A stretch of 64,000 nt of DNA, taken from assembly GCA_020060625.1 (NCBI GenBank), contig JAGUZU010000075.1:1-64000 (forward strand). The letters are read 5' to 3'. The notes below the pieces were generated by a model. The model saw nothing but the letters and a program-made list of their open reading frames with translations, was not told the origin of the DNA and did no database searches. The position numbers were made by a program, and so were the translations under genes. The DNA is from Anaerolineales bacterium. GTDB taxonomy: Bacteria; Chloroflexota; Anaerolineae; Anaerolineales; Villigracilaceae. Of this stretch, positions 19,222 to 28,598 are shown piece by piece; position 1 is the first letter of the stretch; every line of letters begins with the position of its first letter.

Positions 19222-20493
19222 ATGTCGAATACTGTTATTTCTGTTGAAAATCTTTCGAAGACGTATCGCCTCGGAGTTATTGGAACCGGCACATTCTTTG
19301 GCGACCTGAATCGATGGTGGGCAAGGAAACTTGGCAAGCCGGATCCGTATGCCAAGATCGGCGAAGTGGATCATGGGAACCGCTTTGGCGAGACGATTCG
19401 GGCGCTGGACAATGTCAGTTTTGCCCTGCAACAGGGCGAAGCGCTGGGCATCATTGGGCGCAATGGGGCGGGCAAAAGTACGCTTCTGAAAATTTTGTCG
19501 CGCGTGACGGCTCCAACTTCCGGCGAGGTCAAGGTCAAGGGTCGCATTGCAAGCCTGCTCGAAGTCGGAACCGGTTTTCATCCCGAACTGACCGGGCGCG
19601 AAAATATTTACCTGAACGGAGCCATCCTTGGGATGAGCCGTGCGGAAGTCAATCGAAAACTCGATGAGATCGTGGATTTTTCGGGCGTGGAGAAATTTAT
19701 CGATACGCCTGTCAAACGCTATTCAAGCGGGATGTACGTTCGCCTCGCCTTCGCTGTTGCCGCTCACCTCGAACCCGAAATTTTGGTGGTGGACGAAGTG
19801 TTGGCGGTAGGCGATGCGGAGTTCCAAAAGAAATGCCTTGGTAAGATGAGTGATGTGGCTAGTGGCGGGCGCACAGTACTCTTTGTAAGTCACAATTTGG
19901 CTGCGGTCTCCAACCTTTGTCAAACGGCCATCCTTATGGATAAAGGCAGGATACTACATAGCGGCGAAACAGAGGGCGTCGTTTTTAAGTACATGAACTT
20001 GAACAAAGATGCAAATTCTTTTACGGCTGACCTTCGAAATGTTCAAATAAGCGGGGAACCAAAGTTTACGAGTATCAATGTGCTCAACTCGCGTCGCGAG
20101 CCTGTCGACGCCGTTTTTTCTGGAGAAAGCATGTCTGTTGAACTTGGTTACGCCTCCACACGTACAAACCCTTTGGGACAGGTTTCAGCAAGTGCCATCT
20201 TTTCCAACGAACTTGGGGAGAATGTGATCTGTTGTTGGAGCGATCTTGTGTCCTTCAACTTCAAGAATCTGCCATCTTCTGGAAAATTAATTTGTGAAAT
20301 TCCAAAACTCCCGTTACTTCCCGGGAGATATCATATTTCGTTTAATCTTGTTGTAGACAAGAGAACAACAGATAAACTGCATCAAGGCATCGCAATAAAC
20401 GTTATTGAGGGCAGATTTTTTCCGACAGGGAAAATCCCCCCGCGGAAATTAGGAATGTTCTATGTCGAACATGATTGGAAATATCATGAATAA
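19222..20493 (+). CDS. wzt: ABC transporter ATPase with C-terminal glycan-binding domain (Wzt), copy 1
   Basis: 423 residues. ATPase domain with Walker A GRNGAGKST (79-87), Q-loop region ENIYLNGAILGM, signature RYSSGMYVRLAFAV and Walker B LVVDEVLAVGDAE. About residues 245-423 form a beta-rich domain like the O-antigen-binding domain of Wzt, which selects the finished chain. Base composition changes along the gene: a 60-nt line in the ATPase part (19501) has 38 G+C, whereas lines at 20281 and 20341 in the C-terminal part have 22 and 23. This suggests that the binding domain and the next gene were acquired together. The stop overlaps the acyltransferase start. Confidence 0.92.
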   Translation: MSNTVISVENLSKTYRLGVIGTGTFFGDLNRWWARKLGKPDPYAKIGEVDHGNRFGETIRALDNVSFALQQGEALGIIGRNGAGKSTLLKILSRVTAPTSGEVKVKGRIASLLEVGTGFHPELTGRENIYLNGAILGMSRAEVNRKLDEIVDFSGVEKFIDTPVKRYSSGMYVRLAFAVAAHLEPEILVVDEVLAVGDAEFQKKCLGKMSDVASGGRTVLFVSHNLAAVSNLCQTAILMDKGRILHSGETEGVVFKYMNLNKDANSFTADLRNVQISGEPKFTSINVLNSRREPVDAVFSGESMSVELGYASTRTNPLGQVSASAIFSNELGENVICCWSDLVSFNFKNLPSSGKLICEIPKLPLLPGRYHISFNLVVDKRTTDKLHQGIAINVIEGRFFPTGKIPPRKLGMFYVEHDWKYHE

Positions 20494-21187
20494 ATCCGCA
20501 AGATTGATTGCATTGATGCATCGGGTAACGGGCTGGCTGCTGAAGAAAACCCGGAATGAATTGGCGCGAAAAGATGAACGATATGAAAATAACAGGATTG
20601 GTCCCAACGTAGATTTGGGAACTGCGGTTTTGCAAGGCGGTTGTGTCATCAAGCACCCCGTTTTTTTGAGAGGCGATATTACGATTGGAAAATACAGCAC
20701 ACTTGGTCCGGAATGCGTTCTTCATGGTGGGGTAATCCAGATAGGAAATTATTGCCAGCTTGGACCGCGTGTTGCCGTCTATGCGCTCAATCATCCAATG
20801 AACCGTGTCACAACCTATGTAAATAGTACCTTGCTCGACGGTAAACTTAAGACCTCTGCATCGGACGAGACTGTCATCATTGGTAATGATGTATGGATTG
20901 GGTACGGGGCGGTTATTCTTCCGGGTATCAATATTGGCAATGGTGCTGTCATTGGCGCGGGGGCTGTTGTTAGTAGAAACATTGGTTCGTATGAAGTTGC
21001 GGCTGGAAATCCCGCTCGCATTGTAAAAAAGAGATTTGATCCGGAGCTTATTGAATTATTGAGTGAGTGGGAGTGGTGGAAACTGGACCCTGACGAACTG
21101 AAAAAACATGAAGAAATTTTTCTTGAAGATGTGATATCCAATCCGGAGGTATTAAGAAAGTACCTAAAAAAAATCGCTGCGCGATAA
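20462..21187 (+). CDS. Hexapeptide-repeat O-acyltransferase (CAT/NodL-like)
   Basis: 241 residues. Left-handed beta-helix with VDLGTAVLQGGCVIKHPVF, GKYSTLGPECVLHGGVIQIG, the active-site region YALNHPMN (catalytic-type His), then VIIGNDVWIGYGAVILPGIN and VAAGNPARIVKKRF, as in acetyl-CoA-dependent sugar O-acetyltransferases. The start may be 20462 or 20486 (MNKSARL), both overlapping wzt; the first has a TAGGA-like RBS. The region is visibly AT-richer than its surroundings, like the 3' part of wzt. It may acetylate the glycan exported by the adjacent ABC system. Confidence 0.8.
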   Translation: MSNMIGNIMNKSARLIALMHRVTGWLLKKTRNELARKDERYENNRIGPNVDLGTAVLQGGCVIKHPVFLRGDITIGKYSTLGPECVLHGGVIQIGNYCQLGPRVAVYALNHPMNRVTTYVNSTLLDGKLKTSASDETVIIGNDVWIGYGAVILPGINIGNGAVIGAGAVVSRNIGSYEVAAGNPARIVKKRFDPELIELLSEWEWWKLDPDELKKHEEIFLEDVISNPEVLRKYLKKIAAR

Positions 21188-21226
21188 AGTTTTGCAAGTA
21201 TGTCATGATTATTCGGATTATTCAGA

Positions 21227-22270
21227 ATGGAACATACAAGATTGGAACAGTTTTCTTTAAAAAGAAAAGATAAATGTTTGATCGTCGCCGAAGTAGCCCA
21301 GTCTCACGATGGCAGTCTTGGCATGGCGCACGCCTTCATTGATGCCATTGCCAAAGCCGGGGCAGATGCAGTCAAATTTCAGACCCATATTGCCGCTGCC
21401 GAGAGCACCCGGCAAGAGCCGTGGCGCGTCAAATTCAGCAGGCAGGACGGCTCGCGCTACGACTACTGGAAGCGCATGGAGTTCACCCCCGAACAATGGC
21501 AGGGTTTGGCAGACCATGCGAAAGAAAAGGGATTGACCTTCCTCAGTTCGCCATTCTCCATCGAGGCGGTAGATTTGCTGGAATCCGTCGGTATGCCTGC
21601 CTGGAAAGTTGCCTCCGGTGAAATTGGCAACAAAATGATGTTGGATAAAATGCTCGAAACAGGCAAACCCATTCTTTTATCCACTGGCATGAGCAGTCTG
21701 GATGAAATTGACGAAACTGTGGAATACATCCGCCGCCGGGATGTGGAATACGCGGTCATGCAGTGTTCGACTGCCTACCCCTGCCCGCCGGAAAAAATCG
21801 GCTTGAACTTGATCCCCTATTTGCGGGAACGCTATGAATGCGCAGTCGGGCTCTCCGACCATTCCGGCACCATCTACCCAAGTCTTGCTGCTGTAACACT
21901 AGGGATCGAAGTATTGGAAGTACATGTTGCTTTCAGCCGCGAAATGTTCGGACCCGATGTGCCCGCCTCAGTGACTACGGGAGAGCTGAAACAACTCGTG
22001 GAGGGAGTCCGCTTCATCGAACGGATGCGCAACAACCCTGTGGACAAAAATAGTTTTGCAGAAGAAGTTTTGCCATTGCGCCGCCTCTTCACGAAAAGCA
22101 TCGTGGCTGACGCAGATCTGCCCAAGGGCACGGTGTTGGAAGAAAAACACCTTCGCATTAAAAAACCCGGCAATGGAATTCCCGGCGAGCGGATGAGAGA
22201 CTTGATCGGTAAAAAGATACTGCGCGATATAAAGGCAGATGAGCAAATTCTGGAAGGAGATTTTTCCTAA
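21227..22270 (+). CDS. neuB: N-acetylneuraminate (sialic acid) synthase-like, cassette 1
   Basis: 347 residues. NeuB family TIM barrel: CLIVAEVAQSHDGSLGMAHAF, GADAVKFQTHIA, FLSSPFSIEAVDLLES, AWKVASGEIGNKMML, LSTGMSSLDEI and GLSDHSGTIYPSLAAV, followed by a C-terminal SAF domain (SIVADADLPKGTVLEEKHLRIKKPGNGI). The family condenses phosphoenolpyruvate with a 6-carbon N-acyl sugar such as ManNAc. The next gene encodes a NeuC-like epimerase, which makes the ManNAc-type substrate, so a sialic-acid-like product is likely. It is distinct from the second NeuB at 28599. Confidence 0.88.
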   Translation: MEHTRLEQFSLKRKDKCLIVAEVAQSHDGSLGMAHAFIDAIAKAGADAVKFQTHIAAAESTRQEPWRVKFSRQDGSRYDYWKRMEFTPEQWQGLADHAKEKGLTFLSSPFSIEAVDLLESVGMPAWKVASGEIGNKMMLDKMLETGKPILLSTGMSSLDEIDETVEYIRRRDVEYAVMQCSTAYPCPPEKIGLNLIPYLRERYECAVGLSDHSGTIYPSLAAVTLGIEVLEVHVAFSREMFGPDVPASVTTGELKQLVEGVRFIERMRNNPVDKNSFAEEVLPLRRLFTKSIVADADLPKGTVLEEKHLRIKKPGNGIPGERMRDLIGKKILRDIKADEQILEGDFS

Positions 22271-22275
22271 GCTCC

Positions 22276-23433
22276 ATGAAACGAAAAATATGCGTGGTTG
22301 TAACAGCGCGTCCAAGTTATAGCCGTATTCGAACTGCTCTCAAAGCGATTAAGGCACATCCCGATTTGGAGTTGCAATTGGTTGCGGCTGCTTCTACACT
22401 GCTGGAACAGTACGGCAATGCCATCCGTTATATGGAACAGGATGGTTTTCAAATTTCAAGCAAGGTCTATATGGTTGTGGAGGGTGAGAACCTGGCGACC
22501 ATGGCAAAGACGACAGGATTGGGTTTGCTTGAACTTGCCACCACGTTCGATAATCTTAAGCCGGATGTGGTGGTGACCATTGCAGACCGTTATGAAACCA
22601 TTGCTACAGCGATTGCTGCTTCTTACATGAATACCCCTCTTGTGCATATTCAGGGTGGCGAGATTACCGGCACGATTGATGAAAAAGTGCGGCATGCCGT
22701 TACCAAACTGGCAGATGTTCACCTTGTCTCCACACAAAAGGCGGCGGAGAACGTGATTCGCATGGGGGAAGCCCCGGCTTCCGTGTTCGTCACCGGCTGT
22801 CCGTCCATTGATATTGCCGCCAATGTCCTGAAGAATCCCGCCATTGATTTTGACCCGTTCGAGAAATATAAGGGCGTCGGCTCCATCTTCGATGTTCGGA
22901 ACAAGGATTATCTGGTGGTCATGCAGCACCCGGTCACTACCGAGTATGAGCAGGCGCGCACTCAGATCACGGAAACCCTGCACGCAGTGAAGGAAATCGG
23001 TCTGCCCGCATTCTGGTTCTGGCCCAATGTCGATGCGGGTTCGGATGGAACCTCAAAAGGGATTCGTGTGTTCCGTGAGAACGAACGCCCGACTAATATC
23101 CATTTCTTCAAGAACATGGAGTCGGAGGATTTCCTGCGGCTGGTGTACAACAGCCGCTGTTTGGTGGGCAACTCCAGTGTGGGTATCCGTGAGACCTCTT
23201 TCCTTGGAGTTCCAACGGTCAATATTGGAACGCGCGAAGCGGGGCGTGAACGGGGAAGAAATGTTCTGGATGTGGATTATGACCGGGTCCAGATTCAAGA
23301 GGCGGTTAAAAAGCAGATTTCAAACGGCAGGTATCCTTCTGATCCGCTCTATGGGCAGGGCAATGCCGGTGAACAGATTGCAGAGATTTTAAGCTCGATC
23401 CCGCTCAAGTTCGAAAAGAGACTGAATTATTAA
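22276..23433 (+). CDS. neuC: UDP-N-acetylglucosamine 2-epimerase (hydrolysing), NeuC-like
   Basis: 385 residues. GT-B-like fold; VVVTARPSYSRIRTALKAI at the N-terminus, VVTIADRYETIATAIAASYM, PLVHIQGGEITGTIDEKVRHAVTKLADVHL and NSSVGIRETSFLGVPTVNIGTRE are the NeuC pattern. The enzyme converts UDP-GlcNAc to ManNAc and UDP, or acts on a diacetamido analogue. Five nt after neuB, it supplies the neuB substrate. WbpI-type epimerases acting on diamino uronic acids are related, so a role in the wlb pathway cannot be fully excluded, but position and motifs favour NeuC. Confidence 0.85.
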   Translation: MKRKICVVVTARPSYSRIRTALKAIKAHPDLELQLVAAASTLLEQYGNAIRYMEQDGFQISSKVYMVVEGENLATMAKTTGLGLLELATTFDNLKPDVVVTIADRYETIATAIAASYMNTPLVHIQGGEITGTIDEKVRHAVTKLADVHLVSTQKAAENVIRMGEAPASVFVTGCPSIDIAANVLKNPAIDFDPFEKYKGVGSIFDVRNKDYLVVMQHPVTTEYEQARTQITETLHAVKEIGLPAFWFWPNVDAGSDGTSKGIRVFRENERPTNIHFFKNMESEDFLRLVYNSRCLVGNSSVGIRETSFLGVPTVNIGTREAGRERGRNVLDVDYDRVQIQEAVKKQISNGRYPSDPLYGQGNAGEQIAEILSSIPLKFEKRLNY

Positions 23434-23445
23434 AAGGCGGCAGGT

Positions 23446-24456
23446 ATGCAGACCAATTTCGATGAAATAACCGGAAGAAAAAAATTCTTCGATAACGTAA
23501 ACAAGGAACTCAACAAATTGATTGACCCCGCCACAGGCAAAGTCAAGGCGGATTTGGTGGAACAGGTCAACTGTCCCAATTGCGAGGCGAATTCATACGA
23601 CCCTTTATTCGTCAAACAAGGCTTTGATTTTGTCCGCTGTAAGAACTGCAATCTTGTATATGTAACTCCCCGCCTGTTGGAGAGCGCCACTCTCGCTTAC
23701 TATGGCGACGCACCCAACCAGGAATCCATGGTGGATTGGTTGAATGTACTTGCCAACCCGACCAATCAAGCCTGGCAGATCCCATATTTTCAGGAAGCCG
23801 TGGATATTTTGGCAAAACTGATTCCCGCAAACGGAAAAATTCTGGATATTGGCTGCTCCATCGGTTTGTTCATGGAGATCGCTCAAAAATCCGGCTTTGA
23901 ATGTGTTGGTCTCGAACCAGAACCGAAATCCCGCGAATATGCTCTTAATCGCGGACTGGATGTACGCCCGCAGCTTTTTAACGATGCCGGATTACCCCCC
24001 GCCTCTTTCGACGCCATTACAATGTTTGGCGTTCTGGAACATCTCAGCAAGCCAAAGCAAATGCTTGCCGATATTTGGAATACCCTGAAACCCGGCGGCG
24101 TGGTCATGGTCATTGTGCCGAATGTTTATAGTTTTGCCAACGGCACGCTTCATGAACAGGCGCGTACGTTCACCGGCAGAAATCACCTTAGTTACTTCGC
24201 GTGGGACACTCTTTCCGACCTCTTCAAACGTTCCGGCTATGAAGTCGCCCATTTGGATACCACGCTTGCAGGTCTGGATGCTGTCCTCAATCATTGGCAG
24301 TTCAATGATCCCCATACAAGCCTCTCGCTCGACCTTCTGCCTCCAAAAATGCGCGCGCTTCTTCAAGACCCCGAAGGACGAGCAAAGTTCGAAAAGTTCA
24401 TCCGCGATTGGGATATGGGCTTGCGCCTGCGTCTTGCCGCAAGGAAACCGAAATAA
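23446..24456 (+). CDS. SAM-dependent methyltransferase with N-terminal zinc-ribbon-like motif
   Basis: 336 residues. Two Cys pairs (CPNCEA near residue 43 and CKNC near residue 65) form a probable zinc ribbon, then a class I methyltransferase domain: ILDIGCSIGLFMEIA, GLEPEPKSREYA, FDAITMFGVLEHLSKP and LKPGGVVMVIVP. This domain pairing is common in sugar C- or O-methyltransferases in glycan clusters. Lying between neuC and neuA, it may modify the keto-acid sugar or the glycan bearing it; substrate unknown. It starts 12 nt after neuC with a GGCAGG-type RBS. Confidence 0.82.
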   Translation: MQTNFDEITGRKKFFDNVNKELNKLIDPATGKVKADLVEQVNCPNCEANSYDPLFVKQGFDFVRCKNCNLVYVTPRLLESATLAYYGDAPNQESMVDWLNVLANPTNQAWQIPYFQEAVDILAKLIPANGKILDIGCSIGLFMEIAQKSGFECVGLEPEPKSREYALNRGLDVRPQLFNDAGLPPASFDAITMFGVLEHLSKPKQMLADIWNTLKPGGVVMVIVPNVYSFANGTLHEQARTFTGRNHLSYFAWDTLSDLFKRSGYEVAHLDTTLAGLDAVLNHWQFNDPHTSLSLDLLPPKMRALLQDPEGRAKFEKFIRDWDMGLRLRLAARKPK

Positions 24457-24459
24457 TCC

Positions 24460-25143
24460 ATGAAGCGTGTCTTGGGAATCATTCCAGCCAGAGGCGGCTC
24501 CAAGGGAGTTCCGCGCAAGAATATCCGCGAAGTGGCGGGCAAGCCGCTGATTGCCTACAGCATCATGGCTGCGCAGTCCAGCCGCCTGCTTACGCGCTGT
24601 ATCGTCTCCACCGACGATACAGAAACGGCTGAAATCTCCGCCGCGCTTGGCTGCGAAGTGATGGAGCGCCCTGCCGAATTGGCGCAGGATGACACACCCA
24701 CCGTCTCGGTTGTCAAACACATCTTTGAACGATTGGAATCAGAAGACGAATTGTTCGATTATGGACTTGTCTTGCAACCCACCTCCCCGCTTCGCACCGG
24801 ACTTGATATTGACTCAGCGCTTCAAGCCTTGTTCCAGTCTGACGCTGATTCCATCGTCAGCGTCTATCAGGTATCCGACCATCACCCGGCGCGAATGTAC
24901 AAACTGAATAATGGACTTCTCACCCCGCTCGATGAAAAATTCGCAAGCGCGCGCAGGCAGGAACTCCCGCCGATCTATCATCGCAACGGCGCGATCTACG
25001 CCTTTCGTCGCAGCCTGCTTGATAAGGATACACTTCTTGGCAACAGAATACTTCCATACATCATGGAAGAAGACCGCTCGCTTAATATTGACACTGAATA
25101 CGATCTTGTGCTGGCAGATTTTGTTTTGAGCAGGAAAAAGTAA
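24460..25143 (+). CDS. neuA: CMP-acylneuraminate-type cytidylyltransferase, cassette 1
   Basis: 227 residues. The N-terminal LGIIPARGGSKGVPRKNIRE is the CTP-binding signature of CMP-sialic acid synthetases; CIVSTDDTETAEISAALGC, LVLQPTSPLRTGLDID and the YHRNGAIYAFRRSLL segment complete the pattern. It activates the NeuB product as a CMP sugar. It completes neuB-neuC-neuA together with the flanking genes and starts 3 nt after the methyltransferase gene. A second, more divergent member is at 31196. Confidence 0.88.
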   Translation: MKRVLGIIPARGGSKGVPRKNIREVAGKPLIAYSIMAAQSSRLLTRCIVSTDDTETAEISAALGCEVMERPAELAQDDTPTVSVVKHIFERLESEDELFDYGLVLQPTSPLRTGLDIDSALQALFQSDADSIVSVYQVSDHHPARMYKLNNGLLTPLDEKFASARRQELPPIYHRNGAIYAFRRSLLDKDTLLGNRILPYIMEEDRSLNIDTEYDLVLADFVLSRKK

Positions 25144-25148
25144 CAGCG

Positions 25149-26120
25149 ATGATAAGAATCTTGAATGTCGAACCAGATCAATACAGCGACGAGGCGCGAT
25201 CCATCCTGAAGACAATCGGTCATCTTACAGAACAAAACATGGAGCGGGCTGAACTGCTCAAGCGCATCCGTGAATTCGATGTTCTTATCGTCCGCTTGCG
25301 CCATCAAGTGGATGCCGAAATAATGGATGCTGCGCCCGATTTGAAGGTGATCGTTTCAGCCACCACCGGGCTTGACCATATTGACATGGAATATGCCGCT
25401 CGAAAAAATATCACTGTGCTGAGCCTGCGCGGTGAAACGGAATTTCTCCGTTCCATTCCTGCTACTGCCGAATTAACCTGGGGCTTGCTCCTGGCATTGA
25501 TGCGAAACATCCCATTGGCTCATGTTTCCGTTCTTGCAGGCGAATGGCAACGTGACCGGTTCAAAGGACACGACCTCGCCGCGAAGCGACTCGGCATTCT
25601 TGGTTTGGGCAGGATCGGAGAAAAGATTGCCCGTTACGGGTTGGCATTCGATATGCGGGTCAGCGCGTATGACCCGTATCGAAAGGATTCTCTGTCTGGC
25701 GTCCCCATGAAAGATACGATGGAAGCGCTGCTTCGCAATACGGATGTCTTGAGCATCCACGTGCCGTTGAACACGGATACCATCAATCTAATCGGCGTCC
25801 AGGAATTGAACCTCCTTCCGCGCGGCTCATACCTGGTCAACACCGCTCGCGGCGCAGTCCTGGACGAGAACGCCCTGCTTGCCGCCCTTCATTCCGGTCA
25901 TCTCGCGGGCGCGGCGCTGGATGTGCTGGCTGGCGAGAGAACTTCCGAAAGATCACCGTTGATTGAGTACGCCCATGCGCATTCCAATCTTTTGCTCACG
26001 CCGCATATCGGCGGCGTCACGTTTGAATCCATGACTGCGACCGAGGTTTTTATGGCAAAAAAACTGAAGGCGCACCTTGCAATGGCGAACCAAATCGGAG
26101 CAAAAAGAAAAGCCGAATGA
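25149..26120 (+). CDS. D-isomer-specific 2-hydroxyacid dehydrogenase
   Basis: 323 residues. Typical two-domain family: substrate-domain motif ATTGLDHIDMEYA, NAD-binding LGILGLGRIGEKIARYG near residue 144, NTARGAVLDENALLAALHSGHLAGAALDVL (with the substrate-binding Arg) and the catalytic His in TPHIGGVTFESM. It would interconvert a 2-keto acid and a 2-hydroxy acid. Placed directly after neuA, it may act on a keto-acid sugar precursor or product rather than on phosphoglycerate; that is inference. ATGA overlap with the following transferase. Confidence 0.82.
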   Translation: MIRILNVEPDQYSDEARSILKTIGHLTEQNMERAELLKRIREFDVLIVRLRHQVDAEIMDAAPDLKVIVSATTGLDHIDMEYAARKNITVLSLRGETEFLRSIPATAELTWGLLLALMRNIPLAHVSVLAGEWQRDRFKGHDLAAKRLGILGLGRIGEKIARYGLAFDMRVSAYDPYRKDSLSGVPMKDTMEALLRNTDVLSIHVPLNTDTINLIGVQELNLLPRGSYLVNTARGAVLDENALLAALHSGHLAGAALDVLAGERTSERSPLIEYAHAHSNLLLTPHIGGVTFESMTATEVFMAKKLKAHLAMANQIGAKRKAE

Positions 26121-27484
26121 GAATTTTATTTGTTTCCGGCACTTATAGCAATTATTATGCGATTGACGATGTTATTCGCCGCTTGCTCCAACGCGGGCAT
26201 GATGTGCGTCTTATCCTCGGAATGGAAAAGAAAATAACCATCCCAGACGACGCCTTGCAAAAGTCCATAAACGAGCTTCCTGGGCTTGTTGTGGAACCGT
26301 TACGAACCCGAAAATTCCTGAAGCGCTTCACACGAGATCTGCGCGAATTGCTGAATTACGCCCATGTATTAAAAAATGAAGAAACCCGGCGATGGGATGT
26401 CGCAAAGTGGAGCCGCTTTCTACCGCCCTTTTTATGGTGGTTGGTTAACAGTTCGCGCGGTAAAAGACTCCTGAAAACTCCGCGTGTACGAAGCTGGCTT
26501 CGTTTCATCGAACAAAAGATTCCAAGTGATGGCGGCATTCGGAAACACATTCAAAAACATCAGCCGGATATTGTCATTGTCAAGCCGCTTATCAACCCTG
26601 ATTCCAAAGAAAACGAATATCTCAGGGCAGCCCAGTCACTCGGCATCCCCGTTGTTTATTCGATGGTCAGTTGGGATAATATCTCCTCCAAGGGCACTTT
26701 TCACGGACTGCCAGACCACAGCATTGTCTGGAACGAACCGCTTGCGGAAGAATTGACCCGTCTGCATGGAATCCCGCGCAGAACCATCCATATTACGGGC
26801 GCGCCCCGTTTTGAGCAATTGTTGAGCAAAACGAACGGACATTTGGTTTCACGGAGTGAGTTTTGCAAGCAGGCAGGACTTAATGCCAACAAGCCCTATA
26901 TCCTTTATGTGGGATCAACTTTCCTTGTCAATGCGGAATATAAAAAGGATCTTAATGAGGGTGCCATAATTTTGGAAATTGCTGCTGCAATGGAAAAGAA
27001 CCCGCACACAAAGAATTTCAACATCCTTGTTCGTCCTCACCCCGCAAATTCCAGTTTTGTCGAATCCTTGCTGGGGCAGGGTCGGAATAATATTTTTGTG
27101 TACCCGCGATCCGGAGAACTTCCCGACACGGAAGAGAAAAGAGCGCGTTACTATAACTCCATTTATCACAGTATTGCCGTCGCTGGCGTGAACACAACTG
27201 CATTTCTGGAATCCTCCGCTCTTGATAAGCCCTGTATTACCGTCCAGACCCCAGAGTTTGGTGAAACTCAGATGCTTCCCCATTTTCATCACTTGGTCGA
27301 GGCAGATTTTTTAGAAATAGCGCACAGTGCGCAAGGCTTGGCGGAGATTGTCAGAAAAATCAGCACCGGGGTTGATTCCCGCTCCGCGCAACGCCGCGAA
27401 TTTGTAAGAAATTTTTTGCGCCCCCGCGGCATTTCTGCCGTGGATGCCTATATCGAAACAATTGAAAAGATCAACGGGTGTTAA
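26117..27484 (+). CDS. GT-B glycosyltransferase-like protein, capsule/CDP-glycerophosphotransferase-like
   Basis: 455 residues. N-terminal Rossmann-like strand (RILFVSGTYSNYYAID), a long basic helical region, then SWDNISSKGTFHGLPD and a C-terminal domain with ILYVGSTFLV, NFNILVRPHPAN (the RPHP motif of polysialyl-, CDP-glycerol- and KDO-type transferases) and VAGVNTTAFLESSALDKPCITV. The last segment matches the donor-site loop of that clan. A role in transferring a CMP-activated acidic sugar fits the neighbourhood. Similar in layout to 33979-35391. Confidence 0.65.
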   Translation: MRILFVSGTYSNYYAIDDVIRRLLQRGHDVRLILGMEKKITIPDDALQKSINELPGLVVEPLRTRKFLKRFTRDLRELLNYAHVLKNEETRRWDVAKWSRFLPPFLWWLVNSSRGKRLLKTPRVRSWLRFIEQKIPSDGGIRKHIQKHQPDIVIVKPLINPDSKENEYLRAAQSLGIPVVYSMVSWDNISSKGTFHGLPDHSIVWNEPLAEELTRLHGIPRRTIHITGAPRFEQLLSKTNGHLVSRSEFCKQAGLNANKPYILYVGSTFLVNAEYKKDLNEGAIILEIAAAMEKNPHTKNFNILVRPHPANSSFVESLLGQGRNNIFVYPRSGELPDTEEKRARYYNSIYHSIAVAGVNTTAFLESSALDKPCITVQTPEFGETQMLPHFHHLVEADFLEIAHSAQGLAEIVRKISTGVDSRSAQRREFVRNFLRPRGISAVDAYIETIEKINGC

Positions 27485-27490
27485 TGTGGA

Positions 27491-28585
27491 ATGCCTAATC
27501 CTGTAGATCATGATGCCATGACACCTTCTTCATCCTTAACCATTTGCACGGTTTCGTACCAAAGCGCCTCTCTCCTGGACTTGAACCTGACTCTGACCAA
27601 GGAGTTGAATCCTGCCTCCCGCTTTCGCTGGCTTGTCGTGGACAACAACCACGATTTCCCGAAGCATGAGGCGAGGGATTTTGAAGTTATCGAAGGCGAC
27701 CCGTGCATCAATCAGGGCAAACTGCGCGGCAGTTATCATCATGCGCAAGCATTGAACAAGGCGCTGAACCACGTCACCACCCGCTATGTATTGGTGATCG
27801 ACCCCGACTTTTTCATCTTTCGGGAGCATTGGGTGAATGATGTTCTGGAATACATGGAGCGTTACAACCTCAGTTTTTGGGGCGCGCCCTACTACCCCGA
27901 CCTGAATTGGAAGCGGCGTTACTTCCCAACCGTTTCCTGCATGTTGATCGATTTGGAAAAGGTAAAAAAAGACGAACTGGACTTTACCCCGGAACTGGAT
28001 GAATACCACACCCTGTTGGGATATTCCACGCCTACCCTGTTGAGAATTTTGATGGGCAGGATCCCGCCCCAAGTTCAAGAGATGAAGCGCTCCATCCTCG
28101 TGGATATTGCCCGGGTCGTGCTGCGAAATCGTCTTGTCGCGTCGCCGTTGTCGAAGATGTTCTCCAAGCGCATCTACCCAAATACGGATGTGTCGCGCGA
28201 TACAGGCTTCAAGATTCAAAATTCGTTCGGCAGGGATGCGCGGCATCGGCTGGAATTGCTTAAACCTTCCTATGTGAATGACCTCTTTACAAAAAAGGAT
28301 TCGTTTTTGATGAATCTCTTCGCGCAGATATACGCCCTGCTCGTGCCGGAGAGATTTTCGATCTACCCGAAGCGGCGCGATTACGCCACTCCCGCCCGTT
28401 TTGCGGATTTCGGCTTGTTCGACCTGCGCGGACAATTTGGCTGGGAGGAGTTTTTCTGGCAGGGGAAGCCGTTTGCGATGCACATCAAAGGTGGCACGCG
28501 GAAATTCGAGGATGTCGGGTACGAAAAACTTCGGGAGATTTTGTTTCAATTGGCTGGCAGACAGTTTGCGATAGAATCAAATTGA
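27491..28585 (+). CDS. Family 2-like glycosyltransferase (GT-A fold)
   Basis: 364 residues (a start at 27521, MTPSSSL, would also fit). LTICTVSYQSASLLDLNL is the first GT-A strand, WLVVDNNHDF the UDP-binding region, ALNKALNHVTTRYVLVIDPDFFIF contains the metal-binding Asp-Pro-Asp, and WGAPYYPDLNWKRRYFPTVSCMLI the acceptor-side loop. The C-terminal third is basic and unrecognised. It lies between the two neu cassettes. Substrates unknown. Confidence 0.75.
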   Translation: MPNPVDHDAMTPSSSLTICTVSYQSASLLDLNLTLTKELNPASRFRWLVVDNNHDFPKHEARDFEVIEGDPCINQGKLRGSYHHAQALNKALNHVTTRYVLVIDPDFFIFREHWVNDVLEYMERYNLSFWGAPYYPDLNWKRRYFPTVSCMLIDLEKVKKDELDFTPELDEYHTLLGYSTPTLLRILMGRIPPQVQEMKRSILVDIARVVLRNRLVASPLSKMFSKRIYPNTDVSRDTGFKIQNSFGRDARHRLELLKPSYVNDLFTKKDSFLMNLFAQIYALLVPERFSIYPKRRDYATPARFADFGLFDLRGQFGWEEFFWQGKPFAMHIKGGTRKFEDVGYEKLREILFQLAGRQFAIESN

Positions 28586-28598
28586 CAAAGGATCAATT

